A stretch of 10,863 nt of DNA from Prevotella sp. (lineage in GTDB: Bacteria; Bacteroidota; Bacteroidia; Bacteroidales; Dysgonomonadaceae): positions 1 through 10,863 of the forward strand of contig JAISKQ010000048.1 in the NCBI GenBank assembly GCA_031260865.1. The letters are read 5' to 3'. Made by a program: the position numbers and the translations under genes. The notes under the pieces are model-generated. The model was not told the origin of the DNA. It did no database searches and saw only the letters and a list, made by a program, of their open reading frames with translations. Position 1 is the first letter of the stretch. Each line of letters begins with the position of its first letter. This document shows positions 1 through 8,241 of this stretch, piece after piece.

Positions 1-551
1 TATTCAAAGAACTTACGCTGACTGTTAATAATAGCGCGTGGATAGACCGTTCTTTCTGGACAATAAACACTTCAATCGTTTACGCGAACGGACAGAATTA
101 CGTTACGGATGGAGCGACAGGAAAAGCCGAACATATATTGGATGGCGATACCGGCACATTCTTATCGTTGGTAAAACCCGGAAAAAGTTATGCCGCCGGC
201 GGTTCTACTTATGTAACGCCTGCCGATCACCAATTATACTTTATTATCGACATGGGCGTCGCTCAAAAGTTCAACTATATACAATGGGCGCACAGAGCGG
301 GAAATTCAAACAATTACCTGCGCGTTTGGGGCATTGGTGTTTATGGTAGTAACGATGGGACATCTTTCACCGCGATAAAAACAGGAATAGATATACCTTA
401 CGGCAGCATCACTCCTCCACAAGAGTTACCGATACCTTCATCGGAATACCGATATGTTAAAGTAACGATAGAGAAATGGAGCGATAATTCGGGCGGATCT
501 AAATCAGGAAGTACGGTTCAGATTAGCGAATTTAACCTTGGAAATAAATAA
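1..551 (+). CDS. F5/8 type C (discoidin-like) carbohydrate-binding protein, C-terminal part
   Basis: The reading frame is open from the left edge (first full codon at 3) to the TAA at 549-551, so about 183 C-terminal residues are visible and the true start lies outside the window. The visible part looks like one beta-sandwich of the F5/8 type C (discoidin, CBM32-like) fold. It shows an ILDGDTGTFL stretch, an LYFIIDMG strand, an FNYIQWAHRAG strand, a GVYGSNDGTSF motif, and a closing YRYVKVTIEKW followed by VQISEFNLG. Such domains bind glycans. In Bacteroidales they often end surface lipoproteins encoded beside SusC/SusD pairs, sometimes after a DUF1735-type domain, but neither a lipobox nor an N-terminal domain can be seen here. 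A terminator follows 33 bases after the stop, so this gene probably ends a transcript separate from the regulator downstream. The domain call is fairly sure; the role in surface glycan capture is inferred from context. Confidence 0.8.
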   Translation, partial: FKELTLTVNNSAWIDRSFWTINTSIVYANGQNYVTDGATGKAEHILDGDTGTFLSLVKPGKSYAAGGSTYVTPADHQLYFIIDMGVAQKFNYIQWAHRAGNSNNYLRVWGIGVYGSNDGTSFTAIKTGIDIPYGSITPPQELPIPSSEYRYVKVTIEKWSDNSGGSKSGSTVQISEFNLGNK

Positions 552-584
552 TTAAATATTTTTAACGAAAGTTCATTGAAACTA

Positions 585-618
585 AAAAAGGAGATAATTG
601 TTTAATTATCTCCTTTTT
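585..618 (+). terminator. Intrinsic terminator after the F5/8 type C gene
   Basis: A perfect inverted repeat pairs GGAGATAATT (590-599) with AATTATCTCC (604-613) around a 4-base loop. Flanking A (585-589) and T (614-618) runs lengthen the stem to 15 pairs and supply a U tract. The A run on the other side means it could also act on the minus strand, but no minus-strand gene ends here. It separates the upstream gene from the regulator. Confidence 0.85.
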
Positions 619-650
619 ATTCTATAATTAAACGATAAAACCAATAAAAA

Positions 651-3600
651 ATGTATTCTTCCAAGGTAAAATATTTTTGCTATATCTTCTTTGTGCTGGC
701 AACATATTGCGTCAGTCAATCTGTTTATGCTAAAGATGAATATAAGTTTAGAACTTTGTCGCCGGCAGGAGGATTCTATTACGATGGGGTTAAGCAAATT
801 CAACAAGATAAAGAAGGCTTTATCTGGATATTAATGGATAACGACCTATACAGGTTCGATGGATACCAGTATAAACAGTATTACACATACTTTACCGATT
901 TAGACAAATCCGTGGAATGGGTTTTCATAAATATGGCGGCCGATTTATCGGATCGCTTCTTTGTAAACACCAACAATGGTTTGTATAGCTACAACAAGGC
1001 TACGGATACATTTTATAAGGTTCTGGAAGAAAAGCCGAGCGCTATAAGCATAGATAATAGAAATATTGTCTGGGGCAGGATAGACAATAGTTGGAATATA
1101 TTGGATATTTCCAATCATGGATTATACAAGCCGCTGTACGACGGAAAATCAATCAACTATATTTCTTCGGTGTTTTGCGCGTACAATAATGATTTATATG
1201 TCTTTAGTAATTATGGTAAATTATACCGCTTCAATTATTCAAAGAAAGAATTTAACCTATGCTTCACGATGCCCGACCGAAATGCCTACATCTCGGGAGC
1301 GTTGATTTATAAAGGGAAAATGTGGGTGCTTTCGCAAGGAAAAGACTTGTACAGGATAGACCTGACTACATTCACGATAGAAGAGCATATCGAAGCCTTT
1401 AAAGAAAAAGCGGCTGTCAGAAACTTTTATATAGATAAGAACGGCGATATATGGCTGGGAACAATCACGGGATTATACATTTACCATCCGGATACAAAAA
1501 AAACGACTCATTATATGTCGTCAAAATCGAATCCGTTTAGTTTACCCAACAACTCTATTTGGACGATTAATGAGGATTGGCAAAAAAATATCTGGATCGG
1601 AACTTTCTCCGGCGGATTATGCTATGTCAATTTAGATGAGAAGATTCCATTCGAAACATATTTACCAAAAGAAGGGTATCTAAGCTCCGCTCCTGTAAGC
1701 GCCTTTGCCGAAGACAAGGACAATCTGTGGATAGGAACGGAAGGAGGAGGCCTCAACCGCGTGGACAAACAAACAGGGAAGTTTACATATTACACAACCG
1801 GTTCAGGTGATAATAGCATAGCTTACAATAATATAAAATCTTTGGTCGTGGATAAGAATCAAAACCTATGGATTTCCATGTTCAATGGTGGCTTGGATTT
1901 TTATGATTTAAAAAGCAATAGAATTCAAAATTTCAAACACGACAAAGATAAAAACTCCTTATTGGATAATAATATACGCAAGGTTGTCCAAGAAGCGGAC
2001 GCCGGAATATGGATAGCTTATCAAAGGCAAAAACTGGTAATCTCATATTACTCATTTGATAGTAAGCGATTCAGCCATTTTAATATTGGAGAAGACGGAC
2101 AATACATATTCGATATAGTGAGGGGGCGCGAAAATCAGCTATGGATATTAAGCAGCAAAAACCTTTACCTGATGGACGTCAAAGACCATTCGGTGAAAAA
2201 AATCGAAAGGAAAACCCCTGACTTCCTGAATTTCCAGGCATTCTGCCTTGACGATTCGGGTAATCTGTGGATTGGCACTATTGGGAATGGATTGGTTAAG
2301 TATAATCCGAAAACATCCGAGTTTGTTTTATTTAAAGAATTACTTAAAAACAATGTTGATATTTACAGCATTTGCCATGACGACGAAGGCAACTTATGGA
2401 TGGGAACCAACAATGGTCTTGTAAAATATAATATCGCGGGCAATACGTTTTCAAAATACAACAAAAAGGACGGAACGCAAGGACAGGTATATTATCCTTT
2501 GGCGTCCATGAAAGGTAGTGGCGGAGAATTATACTTTGGCGGAACGAACGGATTCACAGTCGTAAATTCCAAAGATATAACATGGAATCAGTATAAGCCG
2601 AAGGTTATTATTTCTGATTTTATGATCGATAACAAATCGACAAAATTCATTATGGGAGATTCCCTCTCCAATGAAATGGTCTTGGATTATGATCAAATTA
2701 ATTTTGGTTTCCGATTTTCATCCGACAATTACCTTAATCCCGAAAAGAATCACTTCAAATACCGGCTGAGAGGCTACGATGACCGTTGGATAGAGGTTGA
2801 CGCGTCTAACCGTACCGCCTTATATTCTAAGATACCTGCCGGAACATATTATTTCGAGGTGTTGGCTTCTAATAACGATGGGGTTTGGAGCGATGTTCCC
2901 ACCATTGTTAAGATAAAGCGCAAACCCGCGCCTTGGTTTAGTTGGTATGCCTATCTTTTCTATTCCATTGCCGCGCTGACGATTACCTGTTTGATATTAC
3001 GCTACTACAACGAGAAGAAAAAGCTTAAAATGCAGTTATATCTGGAAAGTGTGGAAAAAGAAAAGAAAGAACAGATACACAACGCGCAACTGCGTTTCTT
3101 CACCGGTATATCCCACGACTTCAGGACGCCGCTATCTCTCATTATCGCGGCGATAGACAGGTTAAGGCAAGAAGGATTGAAAGAATATTATTATCGTATA
3201 TTGAATAATAATTCCCGTCGCCTCCTGAACCTTGTTAATGAATTAATGGATTTCAGGACGATAGAGAATGGTAAAATGAAATTAGCCATAGAACCTGTAA
3301 ACGCGAATGCCTATATTGAAGATTTAGCTTCCGATTTCATCGACTACGCCAAACAGCGCGATATTGATTTAAGGATACAGTGCGATTCGGCTTTGCCTGC
3401 CGAAATATATTTGGATAAGCACATTGTCGAAAGGTGTATTATAAATTTATTGCACAATGCGTTTAAATATACAAAGCAAGGGTCTATTTCAATCGAAACC
3501 TGTGCCCATGCCGATAATTTCTCGCCCCGATACGCGAATAACTATACTGTCCAAGGGGAAGGATTTCCGGATAATGCTTTCGCGATTGTTGTAAGGGATA

Positions 3601-4700
3601 CCGGCGTCGGTATCGAAAAGTCCTCTATTGCCACTGTGTTTGAACGGTTTTATACGGTTAACGCGGTCAATACCGATACCCACTTAGGAACAGGGTTGGG
3701 ATTGGCGCTTGTGAAAAGCCTTGTCTTATTGCATAAAGGCGCGATTTCTATCTATAGCGAGCCGGACAAAGGGACGGATATGGTAATATATCTATCCCTT
3801 GATAAAGAGATCTATGGCGAAAAAGATTTTATGGAGATAAAAGACGTCCCCGTAGAAAAGTTTATTGACGCCGAAGCCGTAAAAGAAGAGGTTGCGGAGT
3901 TGCGGCTGGAAGATGATATTCTGCTTAGGGATAAAAAACGAATATTATTTGCCGAAGACAACGAGGACTTACGGGCTTTGATAACAGATGCTTTATCGGA
4001 TGATTACGAGGTGGTTGAAGCTCCTGATGGGATGTTTGCGTCTCAGATACTCAATTCCATGGCTATCGACTTGGTCATCAGCGATATTATGATGCCTCTG
4101 AAAGATGGGGTGACGCTGTGTTATGAAGTAAAAAACGATATAAACACATCGCATATTCCATTCATCCTACTTACTGCTAAAACAAGCATTGAAAGCAAAA
4201 TCGAAGGAGTGGATTCAGGTGCGGATATTTATTTCGAGAAACCGATAGATATTAGCTTTCTGAGGCTTTCGATACAAAATATATTCAAGCATCAACAACA
4301 ACTGAAAGAATATTACGCGAAGAACTATTTTGTAGATAGCGCCGAATTATCTTCGAACGAACATGATAATAAGTTCTTAAAGAAATTTATAGAAATACTC
4401 GAAGCCAACCTGGATCAGTCGGAAATGGATGTGAATTATATCGCGTCGAAGTTGTCGATGAGCCGCAGCAAATTATATACAAAGATAAAGACCCTGACAG
4501 ATAAGTCTATTGTGGAATTTATTCTAAGTTACAGGTTGCGTAAGGCCGCCCGGCTGATAATCGAAGAAGACATGACCATGCGCGAGGTAATGTCCCAAAT
4601 CGGTATCGAAAGCCAACCTTATTTTACAAATGCCTTTAAAAAAGAATTCGGGGAAACGCCCACTTCTTTCGCCGCGAAACACAAGAAGAAAACGAAGTGA
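651..4700 (+). CDS. Hybrid two-component system sensor/regulator (HTCS)
   Basis: This 1349-residue protein fuses a whole signalling pathway in one chain and is expected to sit in the inner membrane. In order it has a signal sequence (1-27, cleavage likely after VYA) and a periplasmic sensor of Reg_prop propeller blades. The repeated (N/D)-L/I-W-(I/L/M)-G pattern places blade tryptophans at 59, 268, 315, 360, 407, 454, 540 and 583. A Y_Y_Y domain (about 695-757) and one membrane helix (about 765-783) follow. The kinase has an H-box with His822 in ISHDFRTP, N-box Asn936, G1 box DTGVGI (983-988) and G2 box GTGLGL (1013-1018). The receiver has acidic pocket Glu1102/Asp1103, phospho-acceptor Asp1145, Thr1175 and Lys1197. 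An AraC-type domain with two helix-turn-helix units (about 1261-1285 and 1309-1337) ends the chain. All key residues are present, so it should be active. By family precedent it senses an oligosaccharide in the periplasm and activates nearby PUL genes; the ligand cannot be read from sequence. Confidence 0.96.
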   Translation: MYSSKVKYFCYIFFVLATYCVSQSVYAKDEYKFRTLSPAGGFYYDGVKQIQQDKEGFIWILMDNDLYRFDGYQYKQYYTYFTDLDKSVEWVFINMAADLSDRFFVNTNNGLYSYNKATDTFYKVLEEKPSAISIDNRNIVWGRIDNSWNILDISNHGLYKPLYDGKSINYISSVFCAYNNDLYVFSNYGKLYRFNYSKKEFNLCFTMPDRNAYISGALIYKGKMWVLSQGKDLYRIDLTTFTIEEHIEAFKEKAAVRNFYIDKNGDIWLGTITGLYIYHPDTKKTTHYMSSKSNPFSLPNNSIWTINEDWQKNIWIGTFSGGLCYVNLDEKIPFETYLPKEGYLSSAPVSAFAEDKDNLWIGTEGGGLNRVDKQTGKFTYYTTGSGDNSIAYNNIKSLVVDKNQNLWISMFNGGLDFYDLKSNRIQNFKHDKDKNSLLDNNIRKVVQEADAGIWIAYQRQKLVISYYSFDSKRFSHFNIGEDGQYIFDIVRGRENQLWILSSKNLYLMDVKDHSVKKIERKTPDFLNFQAFCLDDSGNLWIGTIGNGLVKYNPKTSEFVLFKELLKNNVDIYSICHDDEGNLWMGTNNGLVKYNIAGNTFSKYNKKDGTQGQVYYPLASMKGSGGELYFGGTNGFTVVNSKDITWNQYKPKVIISDFMIDNKSTKFIMGDSLSNEMVLDYDQINFGFRFSSDNYLNPEKNHFKYRLRGYDDRWIEVDASNRTALYSKIPAGTYYFEVLASNNDGVWSDVPTIVKIKRKPAPWFSWYAYLFYSIAALTITCLILRYYNEKKKLKMQLYLESVEKEKKEQIHNAQLRFFTGISHDFRTPLSLIIAAIDRLRQEGLKEYYYRILNNNSRRLLNLVNELMDFRTIENGKMKLAIEPVNANAYIEDLASDFIDYAKQRDIDLRIQCDSALPAEIYLDKHIVERCIINLLHNAFKYTKQGSISIETCAHADNFSPRYANNYTVQGEGFPDNAFAIVVRDTGVGIEKSSIATVFERFYTVNAVNTDTHLGTGLGLALVKSLVLLHKGAISIYSEPDKGTDMVIYLSLDKEIYGEKDFMEIKDVPVEKFIDAEAVKEEVAELRLEDDILLRDKKRILFAEDNEDLRALITDALSDDYEVVEAPDGMFASQILNSMAIDLVISDIMMPLKDGVTLCYEVKNDINTSHIPFILLTAKTSIESKIEGVDSGADIYFEKPIDISFLRLSIQNIFKHQQQLKEYYAKNYFVDSAELSSNEHDNKFLKKFIEILEANLDQSEMDVNYIASKLSMSRSKLYTKIKTLTDKSIVEFILSYRLRKAARLIIEEDMTMREVMSQIGIESQPYFTNAFKKEFGETPTSFAAKHKKKTK

Positions 4701-4781
4701 AAATAACAGAATTACACGGTTGTTGGCAGATAAGATAAAATAAAAAAGAAATAGAGTAAAAGTAAATCAAGGTATAAAATA

Positions 4782-4789
4782 TATCTTTG
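4782..4789 (+). promoter_or_regulatory. Candidate Bacteroidales -7 promoter box upstream of GH105
   Basis: TATCTTTG matches the TAnnTTTG -7 element of the Bacteroidales primary sigma factor and lies 25 bases before the GH105 start codon, which would give a leader of roughly 20 bases. No TTTG-like -33 element is visible about 20 bases further upstream. That is compatible with a promoter needing an activator such as the adjacent HTCS, but it also weakens the call. Confidence 0.5.
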
Positions 4790-4814
4790 TTTCAGGAAAA
4801 CATACTTTTACATC

Positions 4815-5966
4815 ATGAATATATATATCAAAGTTTTTATATTTTTTTTTCCCTATTTTTCTTATCCTGCCTTTGCGTATGAGAAACCGGGGAAAGTTTC
4901 GTCTCAGTGCGAAATAAACAACTATCTGTCGAAAGTCGCCGACTGGCAAATAGATCATTTTACTTATCAAAAAAATGGCAACCTGCACGATTACGGTATC
5001 GACGCGTGGACTAATGCCGTTTTGTATGTCGGTATGGCTGAATGGGCTAAGCTTTCAGGAGATACAGTCATTTACAATTGGCTGAAAAACATCGGGGAGG
5101 AAAACGCCTGGCAAATTCCTTCTAATTTCAAGAGGTATCCCAAATATAAACTCTATCATGCCGATGAATTGTGCGTAGGGCAGTTCTATCTAGAGATGTA
5201 TAGCATCTACAACGATAGCCTGATGATGGCTTCCACGCGGGAACGTATCCAATGGATAATGAGCAATCCTCCCGACGCCGATATGAGCAACAAAAATAAA
5301 CAATCGTGGACTTGGTGCGACGCCCTGTTTATGGCGCCTCCGGTATATGCGCGCTTAGCTCGGTTGAGCGGCGACGACAGCTGTTTAGCATTTATGGATG
5401 AACATTTCAAGGCTACTTACAACTATTTATATGATAAAAAGGAAGACCTTTTCTTTCGCGATGATAGCTATTTTACCAAAGAAGAAGCCAATGGAAAGAA
5501 AGTCTTTTGGGGTCGTGGAAACGGCTGGGTAATGGCAGGGATTGTGAACATATTGAAATATTTGCCTCAGGACTCCGCGTACAGGTCATATTATGAATCC
5601 CTGTTGAAGAAATTAGGAAAACGGCTGATTAAACAGCAAGACAAAAACGGATTTTGGCATGCCAGCTTACTGGACGCGAAGAGTTATCCGTCTCCCGAAA
5701 CGAGTGCTACGGCTTTGATAACGTATGCCTTGGCGTTTGGAATAAATAACAATATACTGAAAGGGAAAGATTATTTGCCCGCCGTGCAAAAGGGGTGGAA
5801 CGCCTTGGTTTCGGTGGTGGATAACGATGGTAAATTAGGCTTTGTGCAGCCTATTGGCGCCGATCCGAAGGAAGTGACCCAAGAAATGACAGCTGTATAT
5901 GGCGTGGGAGCTTTCCTGTTGGCCGGAACGGAAGTATATAAATTAGCCGAACGTTTTGAGCAGTGA
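4815..5966 (+). CDS. GH105 unsaturated rhamnogalacturonyl/glucuronyl hydrolase
   Basis: This 383-residue protein is close to the usual GH105 length (YteR is about 370). GH105 enzymes remove the 4,5-unsaturated uronic acid that polysaccharide lyases leave at the non-reducing end of oligosaccharides, by hydrating the double bond. A signal peptide (1-21, PAFA then YEKPG) without a lipobox points to the periplasm. The rest fits the (alpha/alpha)6 barrel: HADELCVGQFYLEMY, then SWTWCDALFMAPP, in which Asp169 is the likely catalytic acid matching Asp143 of YteR, then FWGRGNGWVMAG (231-242), and PSPETSATALITYAL near the C-terminus. The start at 4815 gives a complete signal peptide 25 bases after the -7 box. 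It begins the hydrolase series; the next gene follows after 83 bases. Substrate could be unsaturated galacturonyl-rhamnose (rhamnogalacturonan) or an unsaturated glucuronyl cap, as some family members act on arabinogalactan or ulvan fragments. No lyase that would make the substrate is in the window. Confidence 0.92.
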   Translation: MNIYIKVFIFFFPYFSYPAFAYEKPGKVSSQCEINNYLSKVADWQIDHFTYQKNGNLHDYGIDAWTNAVLYVGMAEWAKLSGDTVIYNWLKNIGEENAWQIPSNFKRYPKYKLYHADELCVGQFYLEMYSIYNDSLMMASTRERIQWIMSNPPDADMSNKNKQSWTWCDALFMAPPVYARLARLSGDDSCLAFMDEHFKATYNYLYDKKEDLFFRDDSYFTKEEANGKKVFWGRGNGWVMAGIVNILKYLPQDSAYRSYYESLLKKLGKRLIKQQDKNGFWHASLLDAKSYPSPETSATALITYALAFGINNNILKGKDYLPAVQKGWNALVSVVDNDGKLGFVQPIGADPKEVTQEMTAVYGVGAFLLAGTEVYKLAERFEQ

Positions 5967-6049
5967 GAGCAGAAGCAGAATACATTCTTGTTATGCCGAG
6001 TCGCGAAAAACGACTAATGTAATTGAACTTTAAAATTGACATATAAACC

Positions 6050-8209
6050 ATGACTAAACAAAAATTTAGCTTTTTATTTTTCAGCTTGATTGTCGCTCTA
6101 TTTGTACAAGCGGGAGAAATAAACCGATTCAATGACGGATGGTCTTTTAAAAAAGGTCCGTTTACAAACAGTAATTCCCTTTTATTGACAAATCATATAG
6201 GCGGCAAATGGGAAAAAGTGAAAATTCCTCATACGTGGAATGCTGAAGACATGCAAATGCCGATGGCGAATATTTCGGCTTTCAGGAATCCGCAAGAGCG
6301 TTTCTATACAGGACAAGCCATGTATAAGAAAACTTATACGCCCGATATATCGCTGAAAGACAAACGTGTTTTCCTTCGTTTCGAAGGGGTTGGTTCGGTT
6401 GCTGATATATATGTGAACAACCAGTTTGCCGGAAGGCATAAAGGCGCTTATTCGGCGTTTACCGTCGAAATAGGAAGGCTGCTCAATTACGGGAAGGAAA
6501 ACGAAATTGTGGTAGTGGCGGACAATAGCTGCCGTCCTGATGTTATTCCGGTCAACAATGTCCTTTTTGCTCAATATGGCGGTATTTACCGCGACGTATC
6601 GCTGATTGTCACCGAAAAAATAAATATAGCCGTCGACGACTATGCTTCTCCGGGTATTTATATATCGCAAGGCAATGTAACCGCGAAATCGGCTGATGTG
6701 GCTGTGAAAATAAAAATAGATAATAAAACGGGACTGAAACAAGCAGTGAAGCTGGTTACCACGATTTTCGAAATGGATGGGAAGAAGGTGAAAGCGAAAA
6801 AAGAAACGCCGGTGGAATTGTTGCCGCAAGGGCGGTTGTTTTTCAATCATTCCTTTGTAATATCCAACCCCCACTTGTGGCAAGGGCTTGAAGACCCTTA
6901 TCTGTACAAGGTGGTGACGCAGGTGATTTCGGACGGAAACATCGTGGATGAAGTAGTACAGCCTTTGGGATTAAGGAATTTTGAATTGAAAGCCGGAGAC
7001 GGGATGTACCTGAACGGTAAAAAAGTGCCGATGTATGGAGTTTGCCGTCATCAGGACTGGTGGCAAAAAGGAAGCGCCCTTACAAACGCGGAGCATGATG
7101 CCGATTTGGCTATTATTAAAGAAATAGGAGCCACAACCATCCGATTTGCCCACTACCAGCAAGCCGAACGTATTTATGCCAAATGTGATAGTATCGGATT
7201 TATCGTTTGGGCTGAAATCCCGTTTGTGAATAGTGTGAGCACGCAGGAAACCGAAAATGCGAAACAGCAGCTAACCGAGCTTATCCGCCAAAATTACAAC
7301 CATCCGTCGATTTACATCTGGGGGCTGCATAACGAAGTGTATTCTCCCTTTGAACAAACAATACCATTAACGACCACGCTGAATGATTTGGCAAAGGCGG
7401 AAGACCCGGACAGATATACGGCGTCGGTTAGCGGCTACAACCAAATAGACGCCCTCGCCAATAATAACGCCGATGTTCAGGGCGTCAACCATTATTTCGG
7501 ATGGTACGGCGGAAAAATAAGCGATATAGAAGGCTGGCTGAAGAAAATTGAAAAGGATTTTCCCGATCATAAAGTTATCTTCTCCGAATATGGAGGGGAA
7601 GCAAATATCAACCAACAAAAGGAAGAAGTGGGAGAAGTCGGGGACTGCTGCGGCTTTAACAAAAAGTACTACGAAGCGTTTGCTACCAAATTCCATGAAA
7701 TACAGTGGGGCGCGATTTCTCGAAACCGGTATCTGTTGGCGTCATATATTTGGAATACGTTTGATTTCGCGACTCCTATGTCTTCGCAGGGAGGTGTGCA
7801 CTCGCGCAATATGAAGGGACTTGTAACCTTCGACCGTAAGACGAAGAAAGATCCTTTCTACTGGTATAAAGCCAACTGGAGCAAGGAACCCGTTTTGTAC
7901 CTTACCCAACGGAGAGTGATAGACAGGGAAAACGAATATACTTCGGTAACTGTTTATTCCAATGTTGGCGTTCCCCGCCTGTTTGTGAACGGAAACGAGA
8001 TTACAGACTTCAGTAAAGGGACGACGGATGTCCACTATATTTTCAATAGCGTAAGGCTGAAAGAAGGAGAAAATACGGTGGAAGTGAAAGCCTCCGCGAA
8101 AGGAAAAGCTTACGAAGACAAGATTGTATGGCGTTATTCTGCTGATAATAAAAAAAGCGCCGACAATTCTCAACCTGTTGAAAGGATGGGAGAGCACATC
8201 GGTTTATAA
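6050..8209 (+). CDS. GH2 glycosidase, beta-galactosidase-like with C-terminal DUF4982-type domain
   Basis: This 719-residue secreted enzyme has a signal peptide (1-21, FVQA then GEINRF) with no lipobox, so it is probably periplasmic. Domains follow the GH2 order: N-terminal jelly roll (about 25-190, with WSFKKG, IPHTWNAED and a DIYVNNQFAGRHKGAY strand), an immunoglobulin-like domain to about 310, a TIM barrel (about 312-610), and a C-terminal beta domain like DUF4982 (about 612-700). The acid/base is Glu429 in WGLHNEV and the nucleophile Glu513 in IFSEYGGE, 84 residues apart as expected. Barrel motifs VCRHQDW, IRFAHYQQ, WAEIPFVN and NHYFGWY resemble Bacteroidales beta-galactosidases. An N-x-K string (Asn587, Lys589), the spacing that marks carboxylate binding in beta-glucuronidases, leaves a uronic acid substrate possible. 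The gene lies 83 bases after GH105 and 32 bases before GH29, consistent with one transcript. The family is certain; the exact sugar is not. Confidence 0.92.
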   Translation: MTKQKFSFLFFSLIVALFVQAGEINRFNDGWSFKKGPFTNSNSLLLTNHIGGKWEKVKIPHTWNAEDMQMPMANISAFRNPQERFYTGQAMYKKTYTPDISLKDKRVFLRFEGVGSVADIYVNNQFAGRHKGAYSAFTVEIGRLLNYGKENEIVVVADNSCRPDVIPVNNVLFAQYGGIYRDVSLIVTEKINIAVDDYASPGIYISQGNVTAKSADVAVKIKIDNKTGLKQAVKLVTTIFEMDGKKVKAKKETPVELLPQGRLFFNHSFVISNPHLWQGLEDPYLYKVVTQVISDGNIVDEVVQPLGLRNFELKAGDGMYLNGKKVPMYGVCRHQDWWQKGSALTNAEHDADLAIIKEIGATTIRFAHYQQAERIYAKCDSIGFIVWAEIPFVNSVSTQETENAKQQLTELIRQNYNHPSIYIWGLHNEVYSPFEQTIPLTTTLNDLAKAEDPDRYTASVSGYNQIDALANNNADVQGVNHYFGWYGGKISDIEGWLKKIEKDFPDHKVIFSEYGGEANINQQKEEVGEVGDCCGFNKKYYEAFATKFHEIQWGAISRNRYLLASYIWNTFDFATPMSSQGGVHSRNMKGLVTFDRKTKKDPFYWYKANWSKEPVLYLTQRRVIDRENEYTSVTVYSNVGVPRLFVNGNEITDFSKGTTDVHYIFNSVRLKEGENTVEVKASAKGKAYEDKIVWRYSADNKKSADNSQPVERMGEHIGL

Positions 8210-8241
8210 AGCATTTATAAATAAAAATTAGATAAAGAAGC

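Noticed and set aside
38..349. 103-codon plus-strand frame at the left edge
   Set aside because: It overlaps the partial F5/8 type C gene in another frame. That gene's own frame is open from the edge and shows domain motifs.
623..628. TATAAT hexamer upstream of the HTCS gene
   Set aside because: It looks like a proteobacterial -10 box, but the Bacteroidales primary sigma factor uses TAnnTTTG, and the region is AT-rich enough for chance matches.
651..2570. Repeated protein motif in the HTCS as a possible DNA repeat array
   Set aside because: The N-L-W-I-G repeats are propeller blades conserved in protein, with divergent DNA and uneven spacing, so they are not a nucleotide repeat or CRISPR array.
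4701..4781. Terminator after the HTCS gene
   Set aside because: I found no stem with a following T run here, so read-through into the hydrolase genes cannot be excluded.
5999..6015. Small hairpin AGTCG / CGACT between GH105 and GH2
   Set aside because: Only five pairs with a 7-base loop and no T run; too weak to call a terminator or regulatory element.
6182..6883. 233-codon open frame on the minus strand
   Set aside because: It lies wholly inside the GH2 gene, whose frame has clear catalytic motifs. The antisense product is rich in Arg, Phe and His with no recognisable domain, typical of a shadow frame.
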